From: an uncultured Acidobacteriia bacterium
GTDB lineage: Bacteria; Acidobacteriota; Terriglobia; Bryobacterales; Bryobacteraceae
Assembly: GCA_903825445.1 (NCBI GenBank)
Contig: CAIKAS010000195.1
Span: 1 to 34,951 of the forward strand
DNA length: 34,951 nt
Direction: 5' to 3'
Part shown: positions 23,910 to 32,065 of the stretch, piece after piece
Position numbering within the stretch: position 1 is the first letter of the stretch
Layout of the letters: each line of letters opens with the position of its first letter
The notes under the pieces: model-generated
What the model was told of the DNA's origin: nothing
Seen by the model: only the letters and a program-made list of their open reading frames with translations
The model's database searches: none
Made by a program: the position numbers and the translations under genes

Positions 23910-26549
23910 ATGGGTCTCCGGTCCTACGTTCGTGACTCTTTACTCCTGTTGGTGGCTTTTGCGTGCGCGCCGGTACTTCTGGCACAGACAATTGCCGATC
24001 CGCTGGCCGATCTGGAAAAACAGGCCGACGAGCAGGTGAATAAGCGTGACTACCCTGCCGCCGAGAAGACGTATTTCGAGGCCATCACACTAGCGAAGGC
24101 CGCCGGAAACGCCGCCAAAACAGCTTTTTACTACAGGCGACTGGGGATTTGTTACGCCCGCACGGGAGAACTGCCGTCGGCACTCGATGCATACAGGCAC
24201 GGCATTGAGGCTGCGGAGCTTTCCGGGGACATCGACCTGCAGGCCGAAAATGTCCACGGAGCCGCCCTGGCGCTTCAGAAGCTTGGTCACATCGACGAGG
24301 CATTGCCACTCGCCCAGCGGGAGTACGATCTGACCGAGAAATGCGGGCACCCGGAACATCTTGTTCGAGCCATGTGGCTGGTGTCGGAACTTGAATCCGC
24401 CACAGGCAAGACACGCGCCGGCCTGCAACTGCTCACGAAGGCGCTGGCCATCAGTCGAACCACCAGTGATCACGCGGGGACGGCTATCTTACTGGATAAT
24501 CTGGCGCTCGGTTACGGGAGTCTGGGCGATTTCGATGCGGCCGCTCAAATCGAGAGGGAGATCATCTCAAACGCAGAGAGAGAGACGCCGAACACGGTTG
24601 CGATCGCCTACAACAATCTGGGCGAAATTCTCTTTCAGGCCGGGCAGCATGATGAGGCGGGCAAGTGGTTTGAAAAGGCGGCTGCGAACAGCACCGGCTC
24701 CGATCAGTGGCGGGTCCATGTGGGCGCGCTCTTCAATGTGGCGGATATTGACAACCGGGCTGGTCGTTACGCGGCGTCCGACGCAGCCTTTACAGAAGCG
24801 CTTGGGATCACCAGGAGTGTGAAGATCCCCGATCTTGAAAGCGCGGGTCTGCGCATGCGTTCCAGTGCGCTGTTGTCCCGGGGAGACAATGCGGGTGCGG
24901 CGGAAACTGCCACGGAGGCGCTGAGCCTTGCGCGTAACATCGCGTCGCCGGATCGGACAGCAGATGCGCTTCTGTCGCTTGGTTCCGCCAGAGTTGCCAT
25001 GGGCCAGCAAGTCGCTGCCCGCGCGAGCTTCGATGAAGCGCTGGCAATTGCAGAGACTCTTCGCGCGCAAGCGTCCGGTGAGGCATCCGACCTTAGAGGT
25101 GCGTTCGAGCAACTGGTTCCGCTGTATCAGGCCTCCGTTCAGAATCTGGTTAATTTGCACTTCCCCGCCGAAGCGCTTCAACGGGCTGAACAAGCAAAAG
25201 CTCGGGTTCTTATGGATATTCTGCTGCGCGGGGGTGTGGACGAACGAGCGGTGATGACTCCTGCGGAGACCGCAAAACAGGACCAGTTGCGCAAACGGCT
25301 GGCGTCTGCAAACGGAGTTGCGGCAAACACTCCGTCAGATGCGGCTACAGAGGCGCTCCACGACGCCATGCGCGAGTTTCGGGATTTCCGTCGCGATATC
25401 TATTACGCCCATTCCGATCTGGCGATACAATCGGCTGATTTCGAACCGGCGGGAATCAATGATCTGAATCCTCTTCTGCCTGGCCCCAATACCGCGCTGC
25501 TGGATTTTTTTGTTGTGCCTTCAGGCGTCGTTCTCTTCGTGGTTCGGGACAGGGAAGGGCATCCTGAAGTTTCCGCCTTTCTCTTGCCGGACACAAAGCA
25601 CACACTGGCCGCAGACGCCCGCTCCTTCCGAGAGCAACTGGCCGGTCGCGAACCAGGATATAAGGCGGCGGCGCAGAATTTGTACAATCGATTGCTGGCA
25701 CCGGCGATGGCGAAGCTGCGCGGAACCACCGAGTGGATTGTCTCACCGGATGCGGCACTGTGGGATGTTCCGTTCGCGGCGCTGGTCGACCCAGCAGGCA
25801 AACACGTGATCGAGACACGGGCGATCACGCTGGTGCCATCGCTGACAGCGGCTTTGGAGATACATCGACGCAGCGAGGTGGCGGCGAAACAGCCGCACCG
25901 GTCCGGCGCCGTTCGCTTACTGGCATTTGGCAACCCGCTGCCTTCCCCACAGCCGCTGCCCGACGCGGTTCGCGAGGTTGCGCAAATCAGCGCAAACTAT
26001 CCTCGCGGTTCGGCAATTACGCTGACAGGCGGATCGGCCACCGCGACGGCGTTTCGCGACAAGGCTCCATCCGCGGACATCATCCATCTGGCGACGCATG
26101 CGGGGCTGAACAACGGAGATCCGCTCTCTTCATTTATCAAGCTTGGCTCGGGAGCTAAAGAGTCGGGTGAGGACGGAGTCATGACGGCGCTGGACATTAT
26201 GTCGCTTCATCTTCGAGCCGATTTGGTGGTGCTTTCCGCCTGCGAAACGGCATTGGGAAGCACTGGACCGGGGGAAGGCATGATGGGCATGGGGTGGGCG
26301 CTGTCGGCTGCGGGAGCGTCATCGTCCGTACTGAGTTCGTGGAAGGTGGATTCGACAGCCTCCCGCAGTTTCATGGTCGCGTTTCATCGTAATCTCACGT
26401 CGGGCAACGGCGTTTCGAAGTCTGCGGCATTGCGCGATGCGGGGCTTGAAATGCTGCACTCGGAGGCATACCGACACCCGTTTTACTGGGCTGCGTTCAC
26501 TTTGTGGGGAGACTCGGGAAGCCGTTCGGCACCCACGGGCACGCGGTAA
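23910..26549 (+). CDS. Exported TPR-CHAT protein (caspase-like protease domain)
   Basis: I chose the ATG at 23910, which begins a signal peptide (SLLLLVAFACAPVLLAQ); a TTG at 23880 would overlap the previous gene. The product is 879 aa. Residues about 25-400 are tetratricopeptide repeats, such as TAFYYRRLGICYARTGELPS and VAIAYNNLGEILFQAGQHDE, which bind partners. A helical linker follows. Residues about 530-870 are a CHAT domain with DIIHLATHAGLNNGDPL (His730) and LVVLSACETALGSTGPGEGM (Cys778), the caspase-type dyad, and a closing HPFYWAAFTLWGD. CHAT proteases of this form are frequent in soil bacteria. Known characterised ones act in the cytoplasm, so export is noteworthy. The substrate is unknown. 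Confidence 0.93.
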   Translation: MGLRSYVRDSLLLLVAFACAPVLLAQTIADPLADLEKQADEQVNKRDYPAAEKTYFEAITLAKAAGNAAKTAFYYRRLGICYARTGELPSALDAYRHGIEAAELSGDIDLQAENVHGAALALQKLGHIDEALPLAQREYDLTEKCGHPEHLVRAMWLVSELESATGKTRAGLQLLTKALAISRTTSDHAGTAILLDNLALGYGSLGDFDAAAQIEREIISNAERETPNTVAIAYNNLGEILFQAGQHDEAGKWFEKAAANSTGSDQWRVHVGALFNVADIDNRAGRYAASDAAFTEALGITRSVKIPDLESAGLRMRSSALLSRGDNAGAAETATEALSLARNIASPDRTADALLSLGSARVAMGQQVAARASFDEALAIAETLRAQASGEASDLRGAFEQLVPLYQASVQNLVNLHFPAEALQRAEQAKARVLMDILLRGGVDERAVMTPAETAKQDQLRKRLASANGVAANTPSDAATEALHDAMREFRDFRRDIYYAHSDLAIQSADFEPAGINDLNPLLPGPNTALLDFFVVPSGVVLFVVRDREGHPEVSAFLLPDTKHTLAADARSFREQLAGREPGYKAAAQNLYNRLLAPAMAKLRGTTEWIVSPDAALWDVPFAALVDPAGKHVIETRAITLVPSLTAALEIHRRSEVAAKQPHRSGAVRLLAFGNPLPSPQPLPDAVREVAQISANYPRGSAITLTGGSATATAFRDKAPSADIIHLATHAGLNNGDPLSSFIKLGSGAKESGEDGVMTALDIMSLHLRADLVVLSACETALGSTGPGEGMMGMGWALSAAGASSSVLSSWKVDSTASRSFMVAFHRNLTSGNGVSKSAALRDAGLEMLHSEAYRHPFYWAAFTLWGDSGSRSAPTGTR

Positions 26550-26613
26550 GAAAAGCGCACAGGAATCCTAACAGCGCGGATCTGTAAATGGCCCATGCTA
26601 TTCTCTTCGATGA

Positions 26614-26994
26614 ATGGCCGGGAAGATTAAAAACGGAATGTGGCGGCGGGTTTTGAGTTCGCTGGTCGCGCTTTTGTTCTTATCGCAGACCGTCCTTCCA
26701 GCGGCGTCCGGTTCCGGATGCACGATGCAATGCTGCCGCAAGGCGCATGGGAAGAAAGCCTGCTGCCCGCAGTCTTCTTCAGAATCGAATAGACCGGCTC
26801 TCACGCAAGCGCGTGGCTGTGGCGGCGAGTGTGCGGCCACCTCGCCGGTCTCTTCTCCTTTTGCCACGCGGGTTAGTTCGGCTTCTTTGGCAGTAGTGCC
26901 CTGCGTGGTCCTGGTGCTGCCGGAAACGTCTCACGTTCGCGTGATGTTTCCAGCTTCGTCGAATTCCTTTCAGCGTCCCCCACCCGTTGTCTGA
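26614..26994 (+). CDS. Small exported cysteine-rich protein (first of two paralogues)
   Basis: A 126-aa protein; an internal ATG at 26638 (MWRRVLSSLVALLFLSQTVL) is an alternative start that leaves the signal peptide intact. After export the N-terminal part is cysteine- and lysine-rich: C36TMQCC41, then KACC51. CGGEC73AAT follows, then a hydrophobic segment around 90-105 and the C-terminus FQRPPPVV. The product 126 nt downstream shares the double-cysteine start, the C-x-x-E-C-x-A-T box and the FQRPPPxV end, so the two are paralogues. I recognise no named family. The C-terminal RPPP recalls small exported proteins encoded beside TonB-dependent copper receptors (DUF2946-like), a weak analogy. 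Metal binding is inference from the cysteines. Confidence 0.65.
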   Translation: MAGKIKNGMWRRVLSSLVALLFLSQTVLPAASGSGCTMQCCRKAHGKKACCPQSSSESNRPALTQARGCGGECAATSPVSSPFATRVSSASLAVVPCVVLVLPETSHVRVMFPASSNSFQRPPPVV

Positions 26995-27044
26995 TATCAA
27001 CCGCCTTTAACAGAACGCGGAAAAAGCTGCGCTCTTGTTCTCCC

Positions 27045-27076
27045 ACGCATGGCTGCGTACTCCGCTGACCATGCGT
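27045..27076. repeat. 8-bp inverted repeat between the two small genes
   Basis: ACGCATGG (27045-27052) and CCATGCGT (27069-27076) are perfect inverted copies with a 16-nt spacer. They sit 44 nt before the start of the second cysteine-rich gene, followed by a T-rich stretch. They could be a regulator site or a weak attenuator hairpin. Confidence 0.5.
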
Positions 27077-27119
27077 AATATTTGTCAGTTTTCCTCCCTT
27101 TTTACTGTTTTCGGATTCT

Positions 27120-27542
27120 ATGGACCGAATCATACGCACATTCGCGATGACGACGACGGGGCGGCCTTCTGCTGTCGCGTATTTCCGCAAATGCGTCATA
27201 GCGTTCGTGTTGATGTTTTCCTTGTCTCTGGCCGCGATACCCATTGCCCCTGTCACCGGCGACTCGATGGCTTCCTGCTGCTGCAAGGACAAGACGAAAT
27301 GCGTCTGCCATCGCAGAGGCGGGCAAACGCACGGTACTGAGAAAGCATGGAACAACAACCTGTGCCGATCCGAATGCGGTGCGACGATTGCTCCCAAGGC
27401 TCCGAATTTCTCGTTTGTCCAATGCGAAACATATCAGGTGGGCGCAGCGAGCTCCACCTGGGCGAACGAACTTTACTCCGACTTTGTTTTCTCTTCCTCG
27501 TTTGATGCTTCACGGTTTCAGCGGCCTCCTCCGCAGGTATAA
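27120..27542 (+). CDS. Small exported cysteine-rich protein (second of two paralogues)
   Basis: A 140-aa protein with a signal-type hydrophobic segment at about 24-46 (KCVIAFVLMFSLSLAAIPIA). The mature part begins with clustered cysteines C53CCKDKTKC61VC63H, then LCRSECGAT (82-89) matching the CGGECAAT box of its neighbour. A middle of low conservation ends in FQRPPPQV. The Cys/His-rich segment could bind Cu, Zn or an iron-sulfur centre, or form disulfides. The next gene, a TonB-dependent receptor, starts 59 nt downstream, so a common transcription unit is likely. The family is not recognised. Confidence 0.65.
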   Translation: MDRIIRTFAMTTTGRPSAVAYFRKCVIAFVLMFSLSLAAIPIAPVTGDSMASCCCKDKTKCVCHRRGGQTHGTEKAWNNNLCRSECGATIAPKAPNFSFVQCETYQVGAASSTWANELYSDFVFSSSFDASRFQRPPPQV

Positions 27543-27601
27543 TTCTGCCGCCTCACCTTGCGGATTTGCCCCGAAGCCTGCGGACCATACGAGAGAGAAA
27601 C

Positions 27602-30433
27602 ATGAGAATTACAATCCAAACGACTGCAGTTTTATTATTAAGTGCGGCGGTAACTGCGCCATTTGCAAGGGCGCAACAGACGGTGAACTACGCGACCATG
27701 GGAGGTCTGGTGACCGATGAGAGCGGCTCCGTGGTGGAGGGTGCCGATGTGGTGGCCAGGCAGATCGACACAAACATAGCCTCCAATCAGAAAACGAATC
27801 ACGAAGGAAGATATCTTTTTCCATACCTCAGGGTGGGCGCATATGAGTTGTCGATCCGCAAAGTCGGTTTTGCGGAAGTGACAAAGCCGGTGATCCTGAC
27901 GGTGGGCGCCGCGTTTGATTTGCCTATCGTGCTGGAGGTGGGGCAGATATCGACGAAAGTTCAGGTGGAGGCGGCGCCACCGGTGTTAGAAACGGCGCGG
28001 ACGCAGATCGCAAACACGATTTCGCAAAACGAAATCAAAGACCTGCCGCTCAGTGGACGGAATTACTTCGACATCGCGCTAATGGTGCCTGGAGTATCAC
28101 CGACGAATACCGCGGCCAACCAGTTGTTCGCCGAGACCTCAGCCGTTCCGGGGCAGGGTCTTTCGGTGGGCAGTCAGCGGAATTTTTCGAACAGCTTCAT
28201 TGTGGATGGCGTCAGCGCGAACGACGATGCGGCGGGTGTGGCAGGGACTTTCATGGGGCTGGACGTGGTGCAGGAGTTTCAGGTGGTCACTTCGGGTGGT
28301 CAGGCGGAGTTGGGCCGCGCTCTCGGCGGCTACATGAACGTGGTGACCAAGAGTGGCGGCAATATTCTTCATGGCGATATTTACGGATACTTCCGTAACA
28401 GCCGCTTCAATGCCGCGAACGCTCTTTCCCACACAGTTCTTCCATTGACGCAGGCACAATACGGCGCCAGTCTTTCAGGGCCGATTGTTCGGAGCCGGAC
28501 CTTCTATTTCGCTAATTTTGAGGGCAGGGAACTCAATCAGTCCGGACTCGTCACTATCGCACCGTCGGCGGTGGCGGCGATCAATGCCAGGTTGCTGGCG
28601 GTTGGATATCCAGGGCCTCAGATTTCGACAGGGGATTATTCGAACCCAGTCCACAATCAGAATCTCTTCGCGAAAGTGGACCATCATTTCAGAGATGCCG
28701 ATCAGTTCAGTGCCCGTTACAGTCTGTATCACGTCGACAGCGTCAATTCCCGCGGCGCCGGCGGGCTCAGTGCGCCGAGCGCTTCAGCCAACCTGTTCGA
28801 CACGGACCAAACCGTTGCCGCAAGCAATATTCTGGCGGTTTCTTCGCGGGTGGTGAATGAGACCAGGGCGCAGTTTACAAACAGCAATCTGGCAGCGCCG
28901 CCTTCCGATCCCATTGGTCCGGCAGTCAGCATTTCGGGCGTGGCGAGTTTCGGTACGCTGTCTGGCTCTCCCACGGCCCGCGTGAACCGAATGGCCGAAG
29001 TTACTGACAGCCTGTCAATACAACAGGGGGCGAATTCCGTGCGGCTTGGCGTGGATTATCTCTACAACAACGACACGATCACATTCCCCCGCACGATCCG
29101 GGGCAGTTACGCATTCTCTTCGCTGGCTAGTTTTCTGAGCGGCGTTTACAATAGCTCCGGGTTCACCCAGACTTTCAATGTTACTCAGGTTCACCAGACA
29201 AATCCTAACGTTGGATTCTATGCGCAGGACGAGTATAAGGTCGCGTCAAACCTGACGCTGAATCTGGGCGTGCGCTACGATCTCGAATTTCTTAAAACCA
29301 TCGCGACTCAGACAGGCAACGTTTCGCCTCGCGCCGGCTTCGCCTGGACTCCGTTCGCGAACCGGCACATGGTGGTACGTGGAGGTTATGGGCTGTTTTA
29401 CGACAGAATTCCTTTGCGTCCTCTGGCTAACGCCCTTCTCTCAGCCGGCAATACGGCTGTGGTGAGCAACCTGCAGCAACTCAGCATCAGTCTTTCGCCG
29501 ACGCAAACCGGAGCGCCGACATTCCCGAACATTCTGGGAAGCGTGACCATTCCGGCGGGCGTGTTCTTCAACTTCTCGACAATGAACCCGAATATGCGGA
29601 ATGCATACTCCGAGCAGGGCAACTTCGAGATCGAGCAACAATTAGGAAAGACCGGCACTCTGAGTCTTGGTTACGAACACGTCCGCGGGTTGCATCTAAT
29701 TGTGTCTATTAACGAGAACGTGCCGACTTGCGCGGCGGTGGGTACGAACGATGGTTGCCGGCCTAATCTGACATTTGGCAACAACAGCCAGTATTCGTCG
29801 GCGGCCGATTCACACTACGACGGTGCGCACGTTTCTTATATTCAGCGGCCGGTGAAGTGGGGCAACTACCGGGTTTCGTACACGTATTCAAAGGCGCTTG
29901 ACGACGTGAGCGAGTTCTTCTTCAGTGCTCCGATTAATAACTACAACATCTGGCAGGACTACAGTCGATCAGATGACGATCAGCGGAGCCGCCTGACTTT
30001 TGAGGGCTCTGTCCACACGCCTTCAGGAAATGCGACTACCAACCGGGAACGACTGACTCACGGTTTTCAGCTTTCCACATCGTTGACAGCCTACTCACCG
30101 CTTCCGTTCAATATTACGACGGGGAGCAACACGATCCAGGGAACGGCCGCGCGGCCCACAATCAACGGAGTATTCATCAACCGCAATGCCGGAGAAGGTC
30201 ACGCGATTCTGAACATGAATATTCGTTTGAGCCGTACGTTTGCTCTTGGGGAGCGCGTTCGTCTGCAGGCGCTGGCGGAAATGTTCAATGCGCTGAATCA
30301 CGTAAACGTGGCGACACTCAACGGCGTATTCGGAGCAGGAACTTATCCTTCGGCGCCATCCGCGACCTTCGGGCAAATCACTGCGGTCAATGATCCGCGC
30401 GGCGGGCAGTTCGCGCTGCGGGTGAGTTTCTGA
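27602..30433 (+). CDS. Oar-like TonB-dependent receptor
   Basis: I chose the ATG at 27602 (MRITIQTTAVLLLSAAVTAP, a signal peptide cut near RAQ), which has GAGAG upstream; an upstream alternative at 27566 has no such signal. The product is 943 aa. Residues about 25-115 are a carboxypeptidase-regulatory-like beta-sandwich (GGLVTDESGSVVEGADVVAR). A plug domain (about 125-255) includes IKDLPLSGRNYFDIALMVPG and LGGYMNVVTKSGGN. The rest is a 22-strand barrel that ends with Phe (ALRVSF). Oar-like receptors import or bind ligands at the outer membrane; the ligand is unknown. Its neighbours (two cysteine-rich exported proteins before, a CcmH-like protein and a BNR protein after) suggest a metal-linked role (inference). 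No TonB box was identified. Confidence 0.93.
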   Translation: MRITIQTTAVLLLSAAVTAPFARAQQTVNYATMGGLVTDESGSVVEGADVVARQIDTNIASNQKTNHEGRYLFPYLRVGAYELSIRKVGFAEVTKPVILTVGAAFDLPIVLEVGQISTKVQVEAAPPVLETARTQIANTISQNEIKDLPLSGRNYFDIALMVPGVSPTNTAANQLFAETSAVPGQGLSVGSQRNFSNSFIVDGVSANDDAAGVAGTFMGLDVVQEFQVVTSGGQAELGRALGGYMNVVTKSGGNILHGDIYGYFRNSRFNAANALSHTVLPLTQAQYGASLSGPIVRSRTFYFANFEGRELNQSGLVTIAPSAVAAINARLLAVGYPGPQISTGDYSNPVHNQNLFAKVDHHFRDADQFSARYSLYHVDSVNSRGAGGLSAPSASANLFDTDQTVAASNILAVSSRVVNETRAQFTNSNLAAPPSDPIGPAVSISGVASFGTLSGSPTARVNRMAEVTDSLSIQQGANSVRLGVDYLYNNDTITFPRTIRGSYAFSSLASFLSGVYNSSGFTQTFNVTQVHQTNPNVGFYAQDEYKVASNLTLNLGVRYDLEFLKTIATQTGNVSPRAGFAWTPFANRHMVVRGGYGLFYDRIPLRPLANALLSAGNTAVVSNLQQLSISLSPTQTGAPTFPNILGSVTIPAGVFFNFSTMNPNMRNAYSEQGNFEIEQQLGKTGTLSLGYEHVRGLHLIVSINENVPTCAAVGTNDGCRPNLTFGNNSQYSSAADSHYDGAHVSYIQRPVKWGNYRVSYTYSKALDDVSEFFFSAPINNYNIWQDYSRSDDDQRSRLTFEGSVHTPSGNATTNRERLTHGFQLSTSLTAYSPLPFNITTGSNTIQGTAARPTINGVFINRNAGEGHAILNMNIRLSRTFALGERVRLQALAEMFNALNHVNVATLNGVFGAGTYPSAPSATFGQITAVNDPRGGQFALRVSF

Positions 30434-30444
30434 GGTTAACGATT

Positions 30445-30912
30445 ATGTTGAGGTCACTGTCTGCTGTTCTGTTGCTTTGCAATGCCATCGGTTTTCCGAT
30501 GGCATTGCAAGCATCCACGCTGGTACCACCGAAATTACCCACTAATCAGGCGGAAGCTTACTCACGAATCGCATCGAGAGTGATTGCGCCGTGTTGCTGG
30601 AGTCAGCCAGTCATTAGCCACCAGTCGGAAGCGGCGGAGAAGGTACGCTCGGAGATATTGGCTTACCTGAAGCGCGGTGATAGCGAGGAGAAGATCCTTG
30701 ATCTTCTGGCGAAAGAATATGGCGAGCGGATACTGGGCGAACCGCGCGGTACTGCCGGTATGGTGGCTTATGTGACACCGTACGCCGTGCTCGCCGTTGC
30801 GCTCTCAGCGTTGATATTTGCGCTGGCGGGGATTGACAGACGCCGACGGCGTCATTCTTTCGAGGATATCTATTCCGGGCTGTTGCCCGACCTGCCGGAG
30901 GCCGATCTATGA
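30445..30912 (+). CDS. CcmH-like protein with CC instead of CxxC
   Basis: A 155-aa protein beginning 11 nt after the TonB receptor. A signal peptide (1-23) is followed by a domain resembling CcmH/CycL, the apocytochrome c thiol reductase: IASRVIAPCCWSQPVISHQS, then VRSEILAYLKRGDSEEKILD, LLAKEYGERIL, then a membrane helix (107-129) and a basic cytoplasmic tail. Classical CcmH carries LRCxxCQ; here the corresponding place has adjacent Cys50-Cys51. So either a redox role with a vicinal disulfide, or metal binding, is possible. No ccmF or other cytochrome-maturation genes are nearby, which argues against an ordinary CcmH. A strong hairpin lies in its signal-peptide coding region. The next gene overlaps by 4 nt. 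Confidence 0.72.
   Translation: MLRSLSAVLLLCNAIGFPMALQASTLVPPKLPTNQAEAYSRIASRVIAPCCWSQPVISHQSEAAEKVRSEILAYLKRGDSEEKILDLLAKEYGERILGEPRGTAGMVAYVTPYAVLAVALSALIFALAGIDRRRRRHSFEDIYSGLLPDLPEADL
30477..30510 (+). repeat. Perfect 15-bp hairpin inside the CcmH-like coding region
   Basis: TTGCAATGCCATCGG (30477-30491) and CCGATGGCATTGCAA (30496-30510) pair perfectly around TTTT. The hairpin begins 32 nt after the ATG at 30445, within the signal-peptide codons. It has no T-run after it, so simple intrinsic termination is unlikely; it may affect mRNA stability or translation between the receptor and the downstream genes. Confidence 0.8.
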
Positions 30913-31979
30913 ATACGTCGCTGATTATAATTGTCTCGCTCATAATGGTTAGCCTTGGGCCGGCGCCAGATAAGACTCCTTATCGTCAGCCTCAACTGGC
31001 GGTAGGGCAGGGGAAGGTCGCTATGGCGTTCGCCAGGGGCGGTTCGGTGATGATTGCCTTTTCCTCCGACAACGGTCGTACTTTTGGTGCTGCGACTAAG
31101 GTGTCGGAGGCGCCGGTGCTGGCTACAGGGCGGCATCGTGGTCCGCGCGTACTGTTTACGGAACGCGAGATCGTCGTGAGCGCGGTTGTCGGAAACACAC
31201 TGGCCACGGGCGAACATGCGCACGGTTTGCCCACTGACGGCGATCTGGTTGTATGGCGCTCGATGGATCGAGGCAAGACGTGGTCGAAGCCCTCGATCGT
31301 GAACGACGTTCCCGCCGCACCGAGGGAAGGATTGCACTCTTTGGTTTCCGATGGTCATGGGCAACTGGCTGCGGCGTGGCTCGACCTGCGAAACACGGGT
31401 ACGCGGCTCTACGGGGCATTCTCGAAAGACGGCGGTATCACGTGGTCGAAGAACGTTTTGATATACGAAGCGCCAGGCGGTACGATCTGCCAGTGTTGCG
31501 CGCCGGTGCTGGTGTCAACAGGAGTGGGAGAATTTACCGTGATGTTCCGAAATGTGCTGGGTGAGAGCCGGGATCTCTATACGATTCGGCTGAAGGGTGG
31601 CGCGGTAGTGTCCAAGCCCGAGAAGGTGGGAGCAGGCACCTGGAACATCAACGCATGTCCTATGGACGGGGGCGGTCTGGTCTATTCCGGTGGACAACTG
31701 GTCAGCGCCTGGAGACGAGGTGACGAGGTTTATCTATCGACACCCTCGGCCCCGGAAACGAAGATAGGCGCGGGTGTGGATATCGCGCTTGCGGTAAGTG
31801 GTGAGCGAACTTTTGTTGCCTGGCAGAAGGGTGGAAAGGTATCGGTCTGGAGTTCCGGTAAGACTGTGATTCTGACGGAGCAGGGTGGAGGATTCCCCGC
31901 ATTGACAGGACTGCCGGGTGGCGGCGTACTCGCGGCCTGGGAATCCGACGGCGCGATACGGACACAGGTGCTTCGGTAG
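30909..31979 (+). CDS. Exported BNR-repeat/sialidase-like protein with a CxCC motif
   Basis: A 356-aa protein whose ATG overlaps the previous stop (ATGA). A hydrophobic signal (1-18) is followed by a beta-propeller with three aspartic-box motifs: SSDNGRTFG (52-60), SMDRGKTWS (118-126) and SKDGGITWS (172-180). A CQCC motif (Cys194, Cys196, Cys197) lies in the third blade, and NINACPMDGGG (Cys250) lies further on. The sialidase arginine triad is not evident, so glycosidase activity is doubtful. The cysteine pattern belongs to a subgroup of exo-sialidase-annotated propellers of unknown function. Together with the upstream CC protein and the cysteine-rich peptides it points to metal or thiol chemistry outside the cell (inference). 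Confidence 0.75.
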   Translation: MNTSLIIIVSLIMVSLGPAPDKTPYRQPQLAVGQGKVAMAFARGGSVMIAFSSDNGRTFGAATKVSEAPVLATGRHRGPRVLFTEREIVVSAVVGNTLATGEHAHGLPTDGDLVVWRSMDRGKTWSKPSIVNDVPAAPREGLHSLVSDGHGQLAAAWLDLRNTGTRLYGAFSKDGGITWSKNVLIYEAPGGTICQCCAPVLVSTGVGEFTVMFRNVLGESRDLYTIRLKGGAVVSKPEKVGAGTWNINACPMDGGGLVYSGGQLVSAWRRGDEVYLSTPSAPETKIGAGVDIALAVSGERTFVAWQKGGKVSVWSSGKTVILTEQGGGFPALTGLPGGGVLAAWESDGAIRTQVLR

Positions 31980-32005
31980 CAACGAACGGCGACGGCTCCA
32001 AAGAG

Positions 32006-32043
32006 AAAGGCCGCGATCCGGTTTTAACCAGATCGCGGCCTTT
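32006..32043. terminator. Bidirectional intrinsic terminator
   Basis: AAAGGCCGCGATC (32006-32018) and GATCGCGGCCTTT (32031-32043) form a perfect 13-bp stem; further pairing GG/CC extends it across one mismatch. It lies between convergent genes (the BNR protein ends at 31979, rplQ at 32066), and the A/T ends suit termination on both strands. Confidence 0.85.
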
Positions 32044-32065
32044 AGCTGTCCAACTATAGCGAGAG

